From Pterobdella sp. o SKG-2022 (taxonomy: Eukaryota > Annelida > Clitellata > Hirudinida > Piscicolidae): a DNA stretch of 64,000 nt. The notes beneath the pieces are model-generated. The model did not search any database. It had not been told where the DNA came from and saw only the letters and a program-made list of their open reading frames with translations. Position 1 is the stretch's first letter. Every line of letters starts with the position of its first letter. Both the position numbers and the translations under genes were made by a program. The stretch is from positions 20,252,674 to 20,316,673 of the forward strand of contig OZ038322.1 in the NCBI GenBank assembly GCA_964035795.1, read 5' to 3'. Positions 10,115 through 22,262 of the stretch are shown in pieces.

Positions 10115-13100
10115 ATGGAGAATTTTACAACAGAATCATTGCATAATCTTCTTTCAAGCTCTTTACCTATTTTGTGCAAAAATGCTTTAAGCATATCGGA
10201 CGTTTACTTTTCTATCGAAGCTTTAGTAGGTGTATCGGTTGGCGATAAAATGATAATGACAAGCTTCAAAGAAGTGGTTGACCCAGATGGTAATTCAACA
10301 AAGTTTCAGTGGAGAAGTGAAAATGAAACCCCTAACAACATGGGAACTAGGTTTACTCGTTGATTTACATTTTCTAATTATAATTAAATTATTTATCTTT
10401 TTTGAAAATTTCAGCTGTTTCAAAACAGAACCTAAAATAGAACTAATGCCTCAAGCAAATTATAACCCAACTATTCAAGTCAAGCCTGAGTTTGACATAT
10501 ACAGCCAACAGCAATGTCAGGAGCAAACCATGCCAAACTACTCTGTCACACAAGTAGCATCCTCTAAAAATCCAAAAACTTCTGCTAAGACACGAAAAAT
10601 GAACAATCATGCTCTTAAAAGAAGACCCAATTTCAACTCACAAAACATGATAAAGGTAGGAAGAAATCAAATCACTTCAAATATTGTCAGCCCCTATAGC
10701 TCAATGGTTAAGCATTAGACTAATTATCTAAAGTTACTGGGTTCAATCTCGCATGGGCCAACAATTAGTACCTGTTCCATCGTGTGTTTTCACTACATTA
10801 AATTTGTAGCAAGTGCTTTGATCTATGAGTAAAAGCACTTTATAAATACCACATTACATTACATTACCTTATTCTTGGAAAACACATAAATTGTTCTTTA
10901 TTAATTCAAGCCATAATTTCTAAAAATATTTTCATTAAATTTTTCATGGCAACTACATTTTCTGAGATGTGAGAGCAATTATTTTATAAGACCTGAAATA
11001 ATAAAATTATTAAGATGGAATATCTATTTTATAAGACACTATGAAGTTTTGATTACTTCATTTACTTGATACCAGTTTTCTAAACTATATATCCTAATAT
11101 AATTATTTTATACTTCAAACAAGTTTATATAGTGGACTTTTCACAGAAATTACAACCTGTATCAGATGTTCCATAAATATTCTAAAGAATTTTTCAAATA
11201 CATAAATGGTTTTCTAGAAAACATTCACAAAAGTGGAGTAACTAGAAAACATTGAAAAAAATTAATTTGAACTTGAGCCATGTTAAAGTTCAGTATAAAA
11301 TTTCATTTACTTAAAAATTTTACACTGTTAAAGAAAAGCTTTATACTTTTTTGATATAAAAATGTATCATTTAGTTTTTTTTTTAATTCTTCAAGCCAAA
11401 TGTAAATATTCAAATGAAAACACTTTTGGGAATAATAAATATATTATTTAGTATTTTTGTATTTATCACATTTGCTTAAAAAATATAAAACTCCATAGAA
11501 GAAAGCTCACCAACAGAACTCCACTGACCCCTCTCATGAGTCCTACAATTCACTCATCAATGAGATTTGCCAACAGGTCATTTTTATATTAATTTTTCAA
11601 TGTTTTTCTATTTGTGTCAAATTTTGCACTAAATATTTTTGGAGGTGATGTTGATCAAATCATGATGTTACATTGATGATACTATTCAACTTTTGTGATC
11701 TAAAAATTCTTGTAATAAAATAATTTTTCAATTTTAGTATAATTAATTTTTCATCTTAAATTTCACCTACACTGTACTAAACATATTAAAAATATTCCGT
11801 TTGTGCTCTGATATATTGGGATATATTTTAAAATTTACCATTTTAGCACATGTACATATAACTCGGAGTTATACATTGAAGTGGATGCTCATGCTTAAGT
11901 GGGATCTCTATATTCAATAATTGAATAATTTCAATGAAATCAATAATTTCAATGAAATCAATAATAACAATGAAATAAATAATAATGATGACGAAAGAAG
12001 AAATATTATCATAATGAAACAAGCTATTTTATAAAAAACAGCCATCTTTCAAATCACCAATTTTTATCAAATTCTTTTTTATTCTTTTATTTTTATGTTC
12101 ATCACCTAGTTTTTTATAGTAGCTTGTTCGCTTGTTCTCTAAATCGTTTTTAAAATTAATTCAACACTCACAAAATTTTTTAATTCAATATGACTAAAAG
12201 TTCTTTTGAAGGTTTACTCTCACAAAATTTTTATTTGTTCAGAGATCACTGACTGGATAACAGCTTTTATAATTTTTTCACTCATGGCTTATTTGTTTTA
12301 TTTAGTTTATAACTGCACAAACGAGTTCGTTACACCAGTAATTGTACCGCTAATGAAATTGTCTATTAAATTCTTCAAAGTATATAAGCCAATCATTATG
12401 TTGGTCAAAATGTTTTGGCTGCTTAATCTTCATGCTGACGAGCACTGTCCCATATTTATATATTGTTGATAACATTTAACATGGTCACCACACAGGCTGT
12501 GGACCAGTCGATGTCCATGGAAACCTCTTACGTCTGCCACATCTGCCAGGTTATAAGTTCTGTTCATAGATTTACGTGAGGATAAATATTGAAACTAAAT
12601 TTTGTAACGAAAAACATCAAATAAGAGAAATTTTCAATACATTTGTTGAGAATCTCAATAAATGTATTAAAAATTTTGCTTTTTTCATTAAATAATATTT
12701 TGTAACATTTAGGCATTAAGTATTGGCAATGAACAATAAAGTTATAACAGTTCATACTTTCGAGAATTGGGCAATTGTCTAGAAAACAGAGCCAACGAAA
12801 CAAATAATCTAATTTCAAGCTTGCGGACGACTTCTAGATCTAATTTTTTTCAGATCGACTTTCAGTCGCCCAATATTGGGGTTTCGTTAGTTCAACAGAT
12901 GTTTCACAGGGCGCTACTCCTTGTGTGTATAATTGTCGGCGGGCCAACTAATATAGATCTAATAGTAGCTAACAATATGAATACAACTACTCATTATATA
13001 CAATGAAATGACAGGCGAGACGCAACAGCAAAGCAAGCTTAGTGAGTCACATCAGAGGTACCCATCTCTCCCTGGAGAAGTACCAGTGCAAGTACTGTGG

Positions 13101-13580
13101 TACAAAGTTCAAGTGAGTTCTCTCATATCAATCATATCAGCTTGTGTATGGTTGTATCAGTCACATGGAATTATGTAGAAATTTCTTCATCATCGAATTT
13201 TGGTTCCATGAAGATTATTTGAAATTATATAAGTACATATTAGAAATTAAATTACTGAAGGTCTATAAAGTATTTATGCTAAATACATAAATTGGTCTTC
13301 TTGTGTAGATATATGCAAATTCAATATTATCAAAACTTCCAATATTTCTCCCAGGTGGTTCATGCAGTTATACCGACACAAGAAAAAGTTCCATGCAGAG
13401 GAGGAAGAGGCAAATAAACAGAATACAACATCCACTTATGAAGATGATGGTGCTGGTAGGGGAGATGCTGGTGGTGAAGAGTATGAAGCGAATAACCAGG
13501 GTTACTATAATGAAGAGACACCAGGGTGTAGTAATGAAGGGGTCTACGATGGTGGTGGGGATCAGTATGGCGGGTACTGA
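10115..13580 (+). CDS. Two-finger C2H2 zinc-finger protein, 6 exons
   Basis: Exons: 10115-10350, 10415-10655, 11499-11576, 12496-12549, 13015-13112, 13355-13580. All junctions are GT/AG and in phase, giving about 310 aa. The N-terminal ~80 residues (MENFTTESLHNLL...) are not recognised. A middle basic and Gln-rich section holds two KxE-type SUMO-site look-alikes (KTEP, VKPE). Two adjacent C2H2 fingers follow, each C-x2-C-x12-H-x4-H: CHIC...HIRGTH, joined by LSLEKYQ to CKYC...HKKKFH. The tail is acidic, then rich in Gly, Tyr and Asn, ending GGGDQYGGY. Paired fingers of this type occur in insect BTB-zinc-finger transcription factors, but no BTB domain is present here. A nuclear DNA-binding role is inferred. 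A SINE lies in intron 2. Confidence 0.85.
10690..10868 (+). mobile_element. tRNA-derived SINE with Ile-type anticodon, in a zinc-finger gene intron
   Basis: The head (10690-10761) folds as a tRNA. It has an A box TAGCTCAATGGTT and an anticodon stem TTAGA/TCTAA around loop CTAATTA (anticodon AAT, Ile type). The B box reads GGTTCAATCTC, and GCCC/GGGC pair in the acceptor stem. A non-tRNA body follows with a small stem (AGTGCTTT...AAAGCACT), ending in a tandem ATTAC tail (10851-10868). The tRNA-like head, body and short tandem tail are the classic SINE layout. It lies in the intron after exon 10415-10655. Confidence 0.8.
11914..11985 (+). repeat. Short tandem repeat, about 18-bp unit
   Basis: The motif AATAATTTCAATGAAATC occurs in two good tandem copies with degenerate neighbours containing AATAACAATGAAAT. 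It lies in an intron of the zinc-finger gene. Confidence 0.6.
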
Positions 13581-14403
13581 TGCTTGGCAGTGTCTGGGTT
13601 TATGTAGGGTGTTGTAAAGTCGTTTGTGTGTTCTTGTACATAGAATTGATTCTGTTTCAAGCTTTTATAGCTATTATTCACTTTATATAGTATGTCTATT
13701 GTTCTTATAATCAGTTACATGAATTTTTTTTTTATGTTAAGTATAGAACTGTTTAAGATGTAATGTCATCCATCAAAATATATATAAATGTTTAACTAAT
13801 GTTACATCAAGTCAATTTGGTTTCATCGTTGTTTTTGTGTTAGTACTAAGCCTGTCTTTTATATTTAGTATTTGTTAAAAATGTATTAATTTTTTTAAAG
13901 ATTTTTTAAAATTTTATCCATATTTGTTGCCTATTATTTATTAAAAATATATTAGTATTTATTCAAAATAGAAATTTTATAAAATACATTTTTATTTAAA
14001 TATTTATTAGTTAATTGTCTTTTTTACATATTAGTCAAATTTCATTATTCTCAATCGTCTCAAGAAAATTTGTTAATTGACATTAAATTTTAAAAAAAAT
14101 TCGTTTTTGAAAATCTTATTTCTATCTCAAAAGTAGCACAATTTTTATTCAAACAGGATTAAAACACCAATGTTATAAATAAAGAAAAATTGCAAACGCT
14201 AGTATTTTAACATGAGCAAGCATTAAAACTACTATTTTTTTATTTTAGTGTAATCACTAATACAGAATATTTGAAAGCAAAAAATATTAACACTTTAATT
14301 TTAAAAAATTCATGTTTGAGAGATCAACTAGAAAACCTCGTGTCGCTTTGTTGGATTTTATACTTAATTCTGGAAGGTAGTATAAAATCATTCTTCAAAG
14401 ATT

Positions 14404-14524
14404 TGTGAACAATTAGCCTCAAAATTGTGAATCATAAAAAAACGACAAAACTTGAATTTTTTATTTTGACAAAAGTATTTTCAAATTAAAAAATTCAAGT
14501 TTTGTTGTGTTTTTATGATTCACT
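14404..14524. mobile_element. Hairpin MITE-like element, family 2, copy A
   Basis: Arms of about 45 bp: GTGAATCATAAAAAAACGAC... on the left, and ...GTTGTGTTTTTATGATTCAC on the right. The arms surround an AT-rich centre. The 5' flank TGTGAACAATTAGCCTCAAA is also found beside copy B at 35232-35340, so both are copies of one element. No protein is encoded. Confidence 0.75.
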
Positions 14525-14644
14525 CTTCAAAGAAATTTTTAAAATCTGTTTATTTTGGCAGTGCATACTATTTTGAACTTCTATGAAAATTTGGAAAAAT
14601 AATAACTTCATGGATCTTTTTAGAGACATCAATGAATAATATTC

Positions 14645-14778
14645 AACAATTCATAGAAGAATTTTAGTAAATAAATTGAGCAAAAAACAGCCTTATAAGG
14701 TTTTATGATAAGGCTAAACTTATTGAAAATTATAGCTGTCTTGCTCACTAAATGTACTAAAATTCTTCCATAAATCGA
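14645..14778. mobile_element. Inverted-repeat element, single copy
   Basis: The left arm, TCATAGAAGAATTTTAGTAA then TTGAGCAAAAAACAG, pairs with the right arm CTGTCTTGCTCACTAAATGT then ACTAAAATTCTTCCATAAAT. The arms are about 45 bp with a few mismatches. The loop itself contains a CCTTAT/ATAAGG inversion. No copy was noticed elsewhere in the window. Confidence 0.55.
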
Positions 14779-15608
14779 CGTAAAAAAAATTTTTGAGTTA
14801 TACGGGTAATTTTCTCAAACCTAAGTCATTATTTCAAAACTCACATTAAAATCTCATTTGACACAGTTTAATGGTAAAAGGTAACATCGACAAGTTTTTA
14901 CAAGATTTTTCAAAATTTCATAACTTATGTCATTGCATTCTATACGCAATTTGAAACAAATCACTCAAAATTGAAAACTTATTGCGTCAACTTCAATTTT
15001 AAATAATTAATTACTTTTTTCGTTTTCTCAATCTTTTCTTGATTGTATAACTACAAGTTTAGCGGGTGTTATTATCACTGTTTAGCGTGAAATAACATCC
15101 AAAGAAGTTTTCTATATGAGTTGAAAATTCATTCTCATATTCCAATCATTCCATTAGTATGAATAAACTGTGATTTATTTATAAAAAATGTACAGGTTAA
15201 AATTATATTGACGAATTAAAATACAATTAAATGGTAGGCCATACATGAATATTCTATTCAAATCCCTTTCATTGAAAATTCACCAAAATACTTCAGAAGT
15301 ATTCACAAAAACTAATTTAAAAACGTATTTGTACTCTATCATTAAAAAAACCAAAGTAAGACTGTCATCACAGTTATTTGATAGACAATCCTCGATTCAA
15401 AAATATAAATTATGGCGTAAATTCTATTCCAAAGTTTTCACCCCTGACTATCACCAATCTAACTCACGATATAGACCGCTTGTCGAAAATAGGGCTATAT
15501 CTAGCATGTAAAAACTACATTTTTGAGTAAATCATCTGCGACATTGTCGTAATATAAACATCATTATAATTTTAAATAAACTCAAGTCTAATAAATAAGA
15601 AAACACTG

Positions 15609-15695
15609 GTTCAAAGCTTTATTCAATGTACGTAGCATTTGGTTAGTTGAACTTACATTATCAAGTCACGTACTTAATAATGTAGGTTCATAAAA
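15609..15695. repeat. Weak palindrome related to family 1
   Basis: GAACTTACATTATCAAGT pairs with ACTTAATAATGTAGGTTC across a short CACGT-containing loop. The inner ACATTAT/ATAATGT steps resemble the centre of the family-1 palindromes, and an AAGCTTTATT lies just to the left. The relation is suggestive only. Confidence 0.35.
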
Positions 15696-17853
15696 ATTCT
15701 GAAACAGCATTTCCGTATCTATACAAATAATATAGCCTCTACAAATCACTAACTAATTAATTTCGAAAGAGAATGATAAAAACTATAATCGAGCATTAAT
15801 TTAAGTAGATTTAATTTAATTCTTTGCCTTAATTTCGATATTTACTGGACCTTCAAAACTTGTTTGTAATGATAATTTGGTAATATAAAGTAATATTATG
15901 AAAAACCTCGTGAAAATTTTGTTTCAAATAGAAGATTTTTTCTTCATATTTATGGGTTTTTAGATGTCTTTATTTTCTTCATTTCATTATTTTTACTTTT
16001 ATTTTCAAATAAATCAATAAACTAATTTTTGGGACTTGTTAGACACTACCCTGCATACTAAAACGAATCAATGGCTCCGTAGACTTTTATCGAAGTTTTG
16101 CGGAGTTTCAAAAGCATTTGGAACCCTTACTAGGAATATCTGATTAGTGAGATCATCATATGGAGATTACACGAAATTATAACCGGCTGGAGTTTTCCTC
16201 GACAAACTTCATGAGTTTACGTTCAGTAAAAAAGCCATCTTTATTTTTAACTACAAAAACTAAAGAACATTATTGAGCTTTTTACGTTTTTTACAAAGTT
16301 CAATCGGATTTCGAAACTGCACTCTTGAAATTTCGCTGGGACCATAGGTGAACATAAATTTTTATTTTATATTGAATAAATAAAAAAACCATCGTTTGAA
16401 ACTTTTTTTTCAAAGTAATTCAAATATAATTCCAAACAAAATCTTTAGGAAATTTTTCTATTTCTAAAAAAATAATTTCAAGTTAGTGATTTAAACAGAA
16501 GTTTAGTTACCTGGGTGAACCCAAGGGAGCATTTCAGCTTCTATGAATCTAAACAACGATTGTGGCGATAGTTTTCGTTTTGGGTGGTGGCTCATGAGAT
16601 GATTCTTTGTTAATCTTCATACTTTCCATTATGAACTAGAGTGGATTCACACCTTGAAAATGCTGGTTTTTCAACGAAATACATAAAGTTGTTCGATTTT
16701 GAATTTCAAATCTTTTGAATTTTCAAAATTGAAATTCATTATATAAAGCAAACTTTTTCAGAATTTTATTAAAAATAACATGAAAATTAATTAAAAGCTT
16801 TTCAATGTTTTCTTCCATACCGTATTGAAATTTTAAGAGAAAAATAAAATTTATAATTAGAAGTTCTATATCAATATGTAAAAGAGAATCGTAGACTTTC
16901 CAGTTTTTGTTCAAGTATGAATTTTTTTGTCAAGTAATCTTACATTTTCGAGTACGCATTAAGATTTATATAGATTTATTTAAATACAAAAATTTCAGAT
17001 TTTCATGAAACCATCATTAGGTAACTGTAAAATGATTATTAAATAAAGAATCGAAGTCTGTAAGCTGTAATCCGCATGGTGAAAATATTGTTCTGAAATT
17101 TTTGTTTTTCTGATTTGTCCAACTGTATATAATACTTTATGCCAAGACTACTCATAATAAAAAGTTTGTAAGAATAGATATATGACAAATGTTTCGAAGT
17201 TGCAGGCTTTAGGTGTTCAATAATTGAACTTTCATATTTTATCAATTATTTATGGCTTAAAAATTGATTTTTTTTAAACATAATTCAAATCCAATAATAA
17301 TAAAAAGTTCTTTTGTTTTCTTATATAGTTTATATAGTGGGAAAACTTGAAATTAATACAAATTAGTTGTTAAAATTGTTAATAAAAACCCAATCCAGAG
17401 TTTAACATCAATAACAAGGTTAAGTGATCTCGAAATTTTTGATTTTTTTCAATTGTCTTTGGGATTTCAATTTTCTGCTAAATTATCTAGTGTCTTTAAC
17501 CATTCTACTCCATTAACACAAGAATTTTCCGTGAATAGTCATTGAATATTCAAATAGGCATTTGTTTTGAGTTTTATTTTTTCCTTAACAAACATAAGAA
17601 GGATTTAAAATAAAAAGTTTGCTGCAAGAAATTTTTTACAAAAATAATTTTCATCGAAATATTCATATCAAAATTAAATTTTAATTTTCTTAATTTTTGT
17701 TTCAAAAAAGTAGGGAATTGTTCTAATGTGTAAAATATATCATTAATAATGGTAAAACATGATATTTTTCAAAAGTTTTTGATCGAGTGCATTTGAAAAT
17801 TTGTGAAAAAGTTTACTTTTAACATTTCAAGATCTATAAAAAAATGAATATTT

Positions 17854-20766
17854 TTAAACAGCTCCTTTCATCCATTTTTTCTCTTTCTCGTCATAATAAA
17901 ATTTTTTTTTTACATTATAAATTTGTTCACAAAATTGAGCCTTTAAGTTACAAACTTTCAAATAATTTAAGTTATTCTCCATTATGTTTTTGGAGTTGGT
18001 TTCTAAATCGTTTGAGAAATTCTCATTATTATAAATATCCCTATAAACTTCGCCATTAAGATTAATATCATTAATTTTTCTATCCTTTTCATTTACTTCT
18101 TTATTTGATTTCGCATACTCATCTTCATTCCTTCGCTTCTCTAGATTATTATGTTTCATCATATTCATATCGATGTAGACTATTTTATTTTCCAATCTAC
18201 AATCCTCTTGACTATATCTTAACAAGTTTTTCTCAATATCTTGGCTGTCATTTTCATCATTTTTATTGCTTAAATCCTTAACAGAACCTGATATGTTACA
18301 TGCTTTATCGCATTTATTTCCTGATTTCAAAGTATTATAGCTCCTGTACATACTTTTGCTACAAGTGTCATTATTAAAATCGAAAAAGTGGTTATCGCAT
18401 TTGATATTTTTATCATTATTTATGTGAATGTTAGTGTTATCATTGGTTTTGTTATGTCGATGGGCCCTCAAAAGAGTGAAGTGTTCCGAGGCAGCTTCCA
18501 ACTCTTTCTTCGCCACCTCCACATCTTCTACTCGACCTACCATAATGTAGTATTGAGTGTTGTGTAATTTTGATTGGTTGATTGATTGATCGATTTATTT
18601 TATGGTAGATTGGATGGCTGATTAATGGGATATTCTAAATTAGTTGTTTTATTAGACACAATAAATAATGCAATTATTTTATAAGCCAAGTAGAACTATA
18701 AAGACATTCAATTGAAAGAAAAAACAATATTTAAAACAAATACTTGACAAAAAATGGAAAATTTCAGTAAATAAGCGATACTATTTTTGGAGAAATTAAA
18801 ATTCACTAATCTGAAATAACCCTCCTATAAAGATACATAATCTCTTGATAAGATAGAATATCGCTAGTGACCGGTGATGGTGAAGATGGGTGTTTCCTGA
18901 CGCGAGGGGGTCCTTATGTACGTTTTCGTCCTCTCTCTCAACTCCTTGATCTTGCACCCTTGAATATTATCATTAGACCTACATTTGTCATTTTTGACAT
19001 TGGTTATTTTTTATAGTTATTTAATCATGAATTATTAAATTTATGAATAAATTAGTTTATATTTACTTTACCTGATTTGGTTTATGTGAATATAAAAGTA
19101 GTGCTTTTTCATGAGTTTTTTTAGATATAATTTATTATCTTTTATTAGTGTTCACTATGTTATGATATTTATAAGTTATAGCTCCGTATATAGTGGTTTA
19201 TTTGGTTATTGTTGATTTATATATGGTGGAACTTACTCTTTGCCATAAAAATCCTTATGTTCTGATTTATACATATTAAAACGTGTTTTCTATTTAAATT
19301 TATAGTAAGTTTTTTTCTCCATGGAATGAAGACCAGCACTAAACTACAATCAAATCGCCCAATCACAAAACGCTAGAATTTTTGGAGTTTTATAGCGCAA
19401 AATTATTTTTTACTTTTTTCGTTTTTACAGTATTTTTTGTCACTTTTATGGTTATCTACGTTGGTTGTATTGGCATAACTCGATTTGTGCAGTCATTACA
19501 TATCTCTGCACTTCTTTCTTGCTTTTACTTGCTCGTGTTTGTGCCAATTAATTTCACTGTGTCTTCATTGGAGCTTTCGTGATAGATTATGCATTTTGAC
19601 GTTTTTATGCTTAAGAGCTTTTATGATAGAAAAAATTTACTCACTTTAAAAAGGTTAATGTAACTATTTATTATAATAGTTTATGAAATTATATAGTATT
19701 TAAAACAGAACTTATCTATATTATAATTTTTTATTCATTGTTTTTGTCAGTTGATATTTCAGCTTTTCACTGTGAATAGTTTTTTCTTTGTATTGAGAAA
19801 TTCGTTATAAAGTACGTACATTCAGAATCTTAAAACAAACACCCAATAGAAATATAAGTCGGTGTTATTCCCTTTAATTAATAATGTATGATTATTTTTG
19901 CCCAGTGAATTCACGACCAGTTTTTGGAAGCTCTATAAAACATATTTTTTATATAATTTTTGTCTTATTTATTTTAACAATAATAAAAATAAAAATTACT
20001 AATTATTTAAAATCGATCTATTCAGGATCATTATCATTCGGTTTCAGTACTACAAACTCAAAAAGAATAGGTATAATTGATTGGACGAGGCAGCATAAAT
20101 ATCATATGCTATAATTGGACTTGGAATGAAGTTTACTTCTCGAAGTATTTTTTTTTTAATTAAAAATTTTTCAATTTATAGTTTGAAGTAGTAACTTTGA
20201 AAAATGATTTTAGAAGTTTAAATATTATTCTTATTTCAAAATTTTAAATAATTAATGCAGTTTATTTAGTGGGGACTTCTTTAAAATAATTATTCCCTCT
20301 CACGATTAAGCCTTTTTTATGACCTGAACGATCATCTTTATAGACAATAAAAACAGTCTCTATAAAAACTTTAAATTACCTTTAACTTTTTATCCATTTA
20401 AAGAGTAATAAAAATAAAAATCGATGAATTACCTCGTTTTCCAACAATTTCGGCCACATGTTCTGAAGATGGTACAATCACATTTGTTGTTGTGTTGTTG
20501 CTTTTGTGTTGGAACCTACATTGTTGTTTAAGTTGTGTTTTTGTTTCTGCAACATTGTTGGTGTTTTTATTATTTTCGTTCTCTTCTTTTTTTTCTTTGA
20601 AATAGTTTGCAGAAGGAAAAGGTACATGGAAAAGTAGATTGTCTAAAGAAAATTGTTGTTGAAAGTATCGGTTATTGTGGGAGCATGTACTTTTGTTTTG
20701 GGAAATTTTATGGTATCGCTCATGTTGTTCTATGTGGTTTTGTGAAGTGGTTTTGCTCTGAATCAT
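17854..20766 (-). CDS. MEX3-type KH-domain RNA-binding protein, 3 exons, single KH domain seen
   Basis: Exons in transcript order: 20766-20433, 18958-18872, 18536-17854. All are in phase and give about 367 aa. An in-frame stop precedes the ATG. After a Gln/Asn-rich N terminus comes the MEX3 first KH domain: [14 protein letters not shown] / [20 protein letters not shown] / ETPIFTITG, then [28 protein letters not shown] is the GxxG loop region that grips RNA. MEX3 proteins bind 3' UTRs and control translation of maternal and fate-determining mRNAs. They normally have two KH domains, and many add a C-terminal RING. Here the KH is followed by about 200 Asn/Asp/Lys-rich residues and a stop, with no second KH or RING found. 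A weak possible donor (GTTTAA) at the very end leaves room for missed exons. Confidence 0.85.
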
Positions 20767-22262
20767 TTTAAGATTTCAAATATACTTTTAAAAATTATTA
20801 TACATGAAAGTCTAGAAAATCTTCAAATAAATACTATTTGCTCGTTTAAAAACACCAAAATAAAATGACAACAAAATAAAAACTAAGAAACAAAAGTTGG
20901 AAACTGGCACTGTAACCGCCTTATATACACACATCGTGCTTAATATTTCAGCCGTGTTTGATTGTATCAGTGGACTATCAATTAAGATATTATCCAAACT
21001 ATAAGCAACTTTATTTTTATTTGCTTTTGAAATTAAATTTAATTTTGTATAGTTAAATTTATTTGAAGTATTTTTTGTATTTTTTGAATAAATTTTTTGG
21101 AAATAAATAATAAAGAAATATTTATAAAGCTTTACTAAAACTTTAGAGCTTTATACACATACCGGCAAGTTCACGCACACGATGACAAACACACACATAT
21201 AAAGATAATGGCCCTCCAGAGAGCAAGCTAATCTTATTGCCAGGGGAAGCTTAAGACGAACAGAAGAGTCCGGTAATCGTAAAAAGTGTGCACGTAATTG
21301 AGGAGTGGATGTGTAAAACAATGAATAAATAAATTAACTGCTATATAAATTGAAAAATTTCAATTTTGATGTCTAATATCGATGTGTAAAGAAAGGCGAT
21401 ATTCGGTAATTTAATTATCTCTTCTTATTTAAAAACCCATTGGTATTTATTATACAGATGAACATATTTAAATGGTCGTAAAACAAGAGCATTTGGAAAA
21501 TAAAAATCGCAAAAGTTAAATTTATCTTTTTTGAGATTTCCATGAATTTTATAAGTTTAAAAGTTGTAATAAATAAATGAACTAAGCAGGTGTTCGTTTG
21601 CCTAGGGTCTTTTAAGAAAATTTTTTTGACAAATTCTATTTTGAATATTTAATGGGCATTCCAATATAATTTAAAAATTTGATAATTAAAATTTAAATAA
21701 TTCACACGTTGAAAAATATTAGCAAAGAAATAAAACAGTCACTAAATCTAAAAATTAATTATATATTTTTCTTTGGTAATTGGTCGTCACGGACAGAAAT
21801 ATGGAAAATTGCTAGAAATCATAAAAACAGTTTCGGTGATTAATTGCCAATAAAAAGCTTAAATGATAATTAAAAAAATTGCCTTTTTTGTTTTTCTTTT
21901 CAATAGTGGAAATAGAACAATTGCTTTGTAGATAAATGAAAGGTAACTCAAAAAAACTAAAGAACGTACTTTTGAGTGAATTTGAAAAAAAACAAAACTC
22001 AAACCGTTTTTTATTATTCTTTCAATTACTTGCTGTAGGTTCCAGCGAAATCTAGTTGATTATACAGATTCGTTCCTTTTGTTACAATATTAATTGCTGA
22101 AAACTAATCAAGTTCGTTCATTATTATTACATATGTCTTAAGGAAGTACTACAGTGGAATGATTTAGTAAACAAAATTAATTATTATTTAAAAGCATTGA
22201 AAAAGATAGAACTTGATAAAAACGCATAGTTAATTCTTGAAATTTTAATACTAGCCTTCATT
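20767..22262. other. Upstream interval between the MEX3-like gene and the mucin-like gene
   Basis: The two flanking genes start facing away from each other, 1.5 kb apart. A GC-richer patch at about 21165-21310 stands out. On the minus strand it ends in a good splice donor (CTTGCCG then GTATGTG), so it may be a 5' non-coding exon of the MEX3-like gene. A candidate acceptor (TTTTCTAG) lies near 20810. The rest is AT-rich with nothing recognised. Confidence 0.4.

Larger units (their letters stand above)
13581..17853. other. Gene-poor interval between convergent genes
   Basis: This 4.3-kb interval lies between the end of the zinc-finger gene (+) and the end of the MEX3-like gene (-). No gene is recognised. 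It holds two hairpin elements (14404-14524 and 14645-14778) and a weak palindrome at 15609-15695. The short open frames, such as the 88-codon one at 15245-15511, have no recognisable motif. A minus-strand AATAAA at 17578-17573 probably serves the MEX3-like transcript. Confidence 0.5.

Noticed and set aside
10690..10761. Functional tRNA-Ile gene
   Set aside because: Arms are partly mismatched and it is followed by a non-tRNA body with a short tandem tail inside an intron, which fits a SINE better.
15245..15511. 88-codon plus-strand ORF
   Set aside because: No recognisable motif, typical composition of AT-rich chance frames, and no neighbouring exons.
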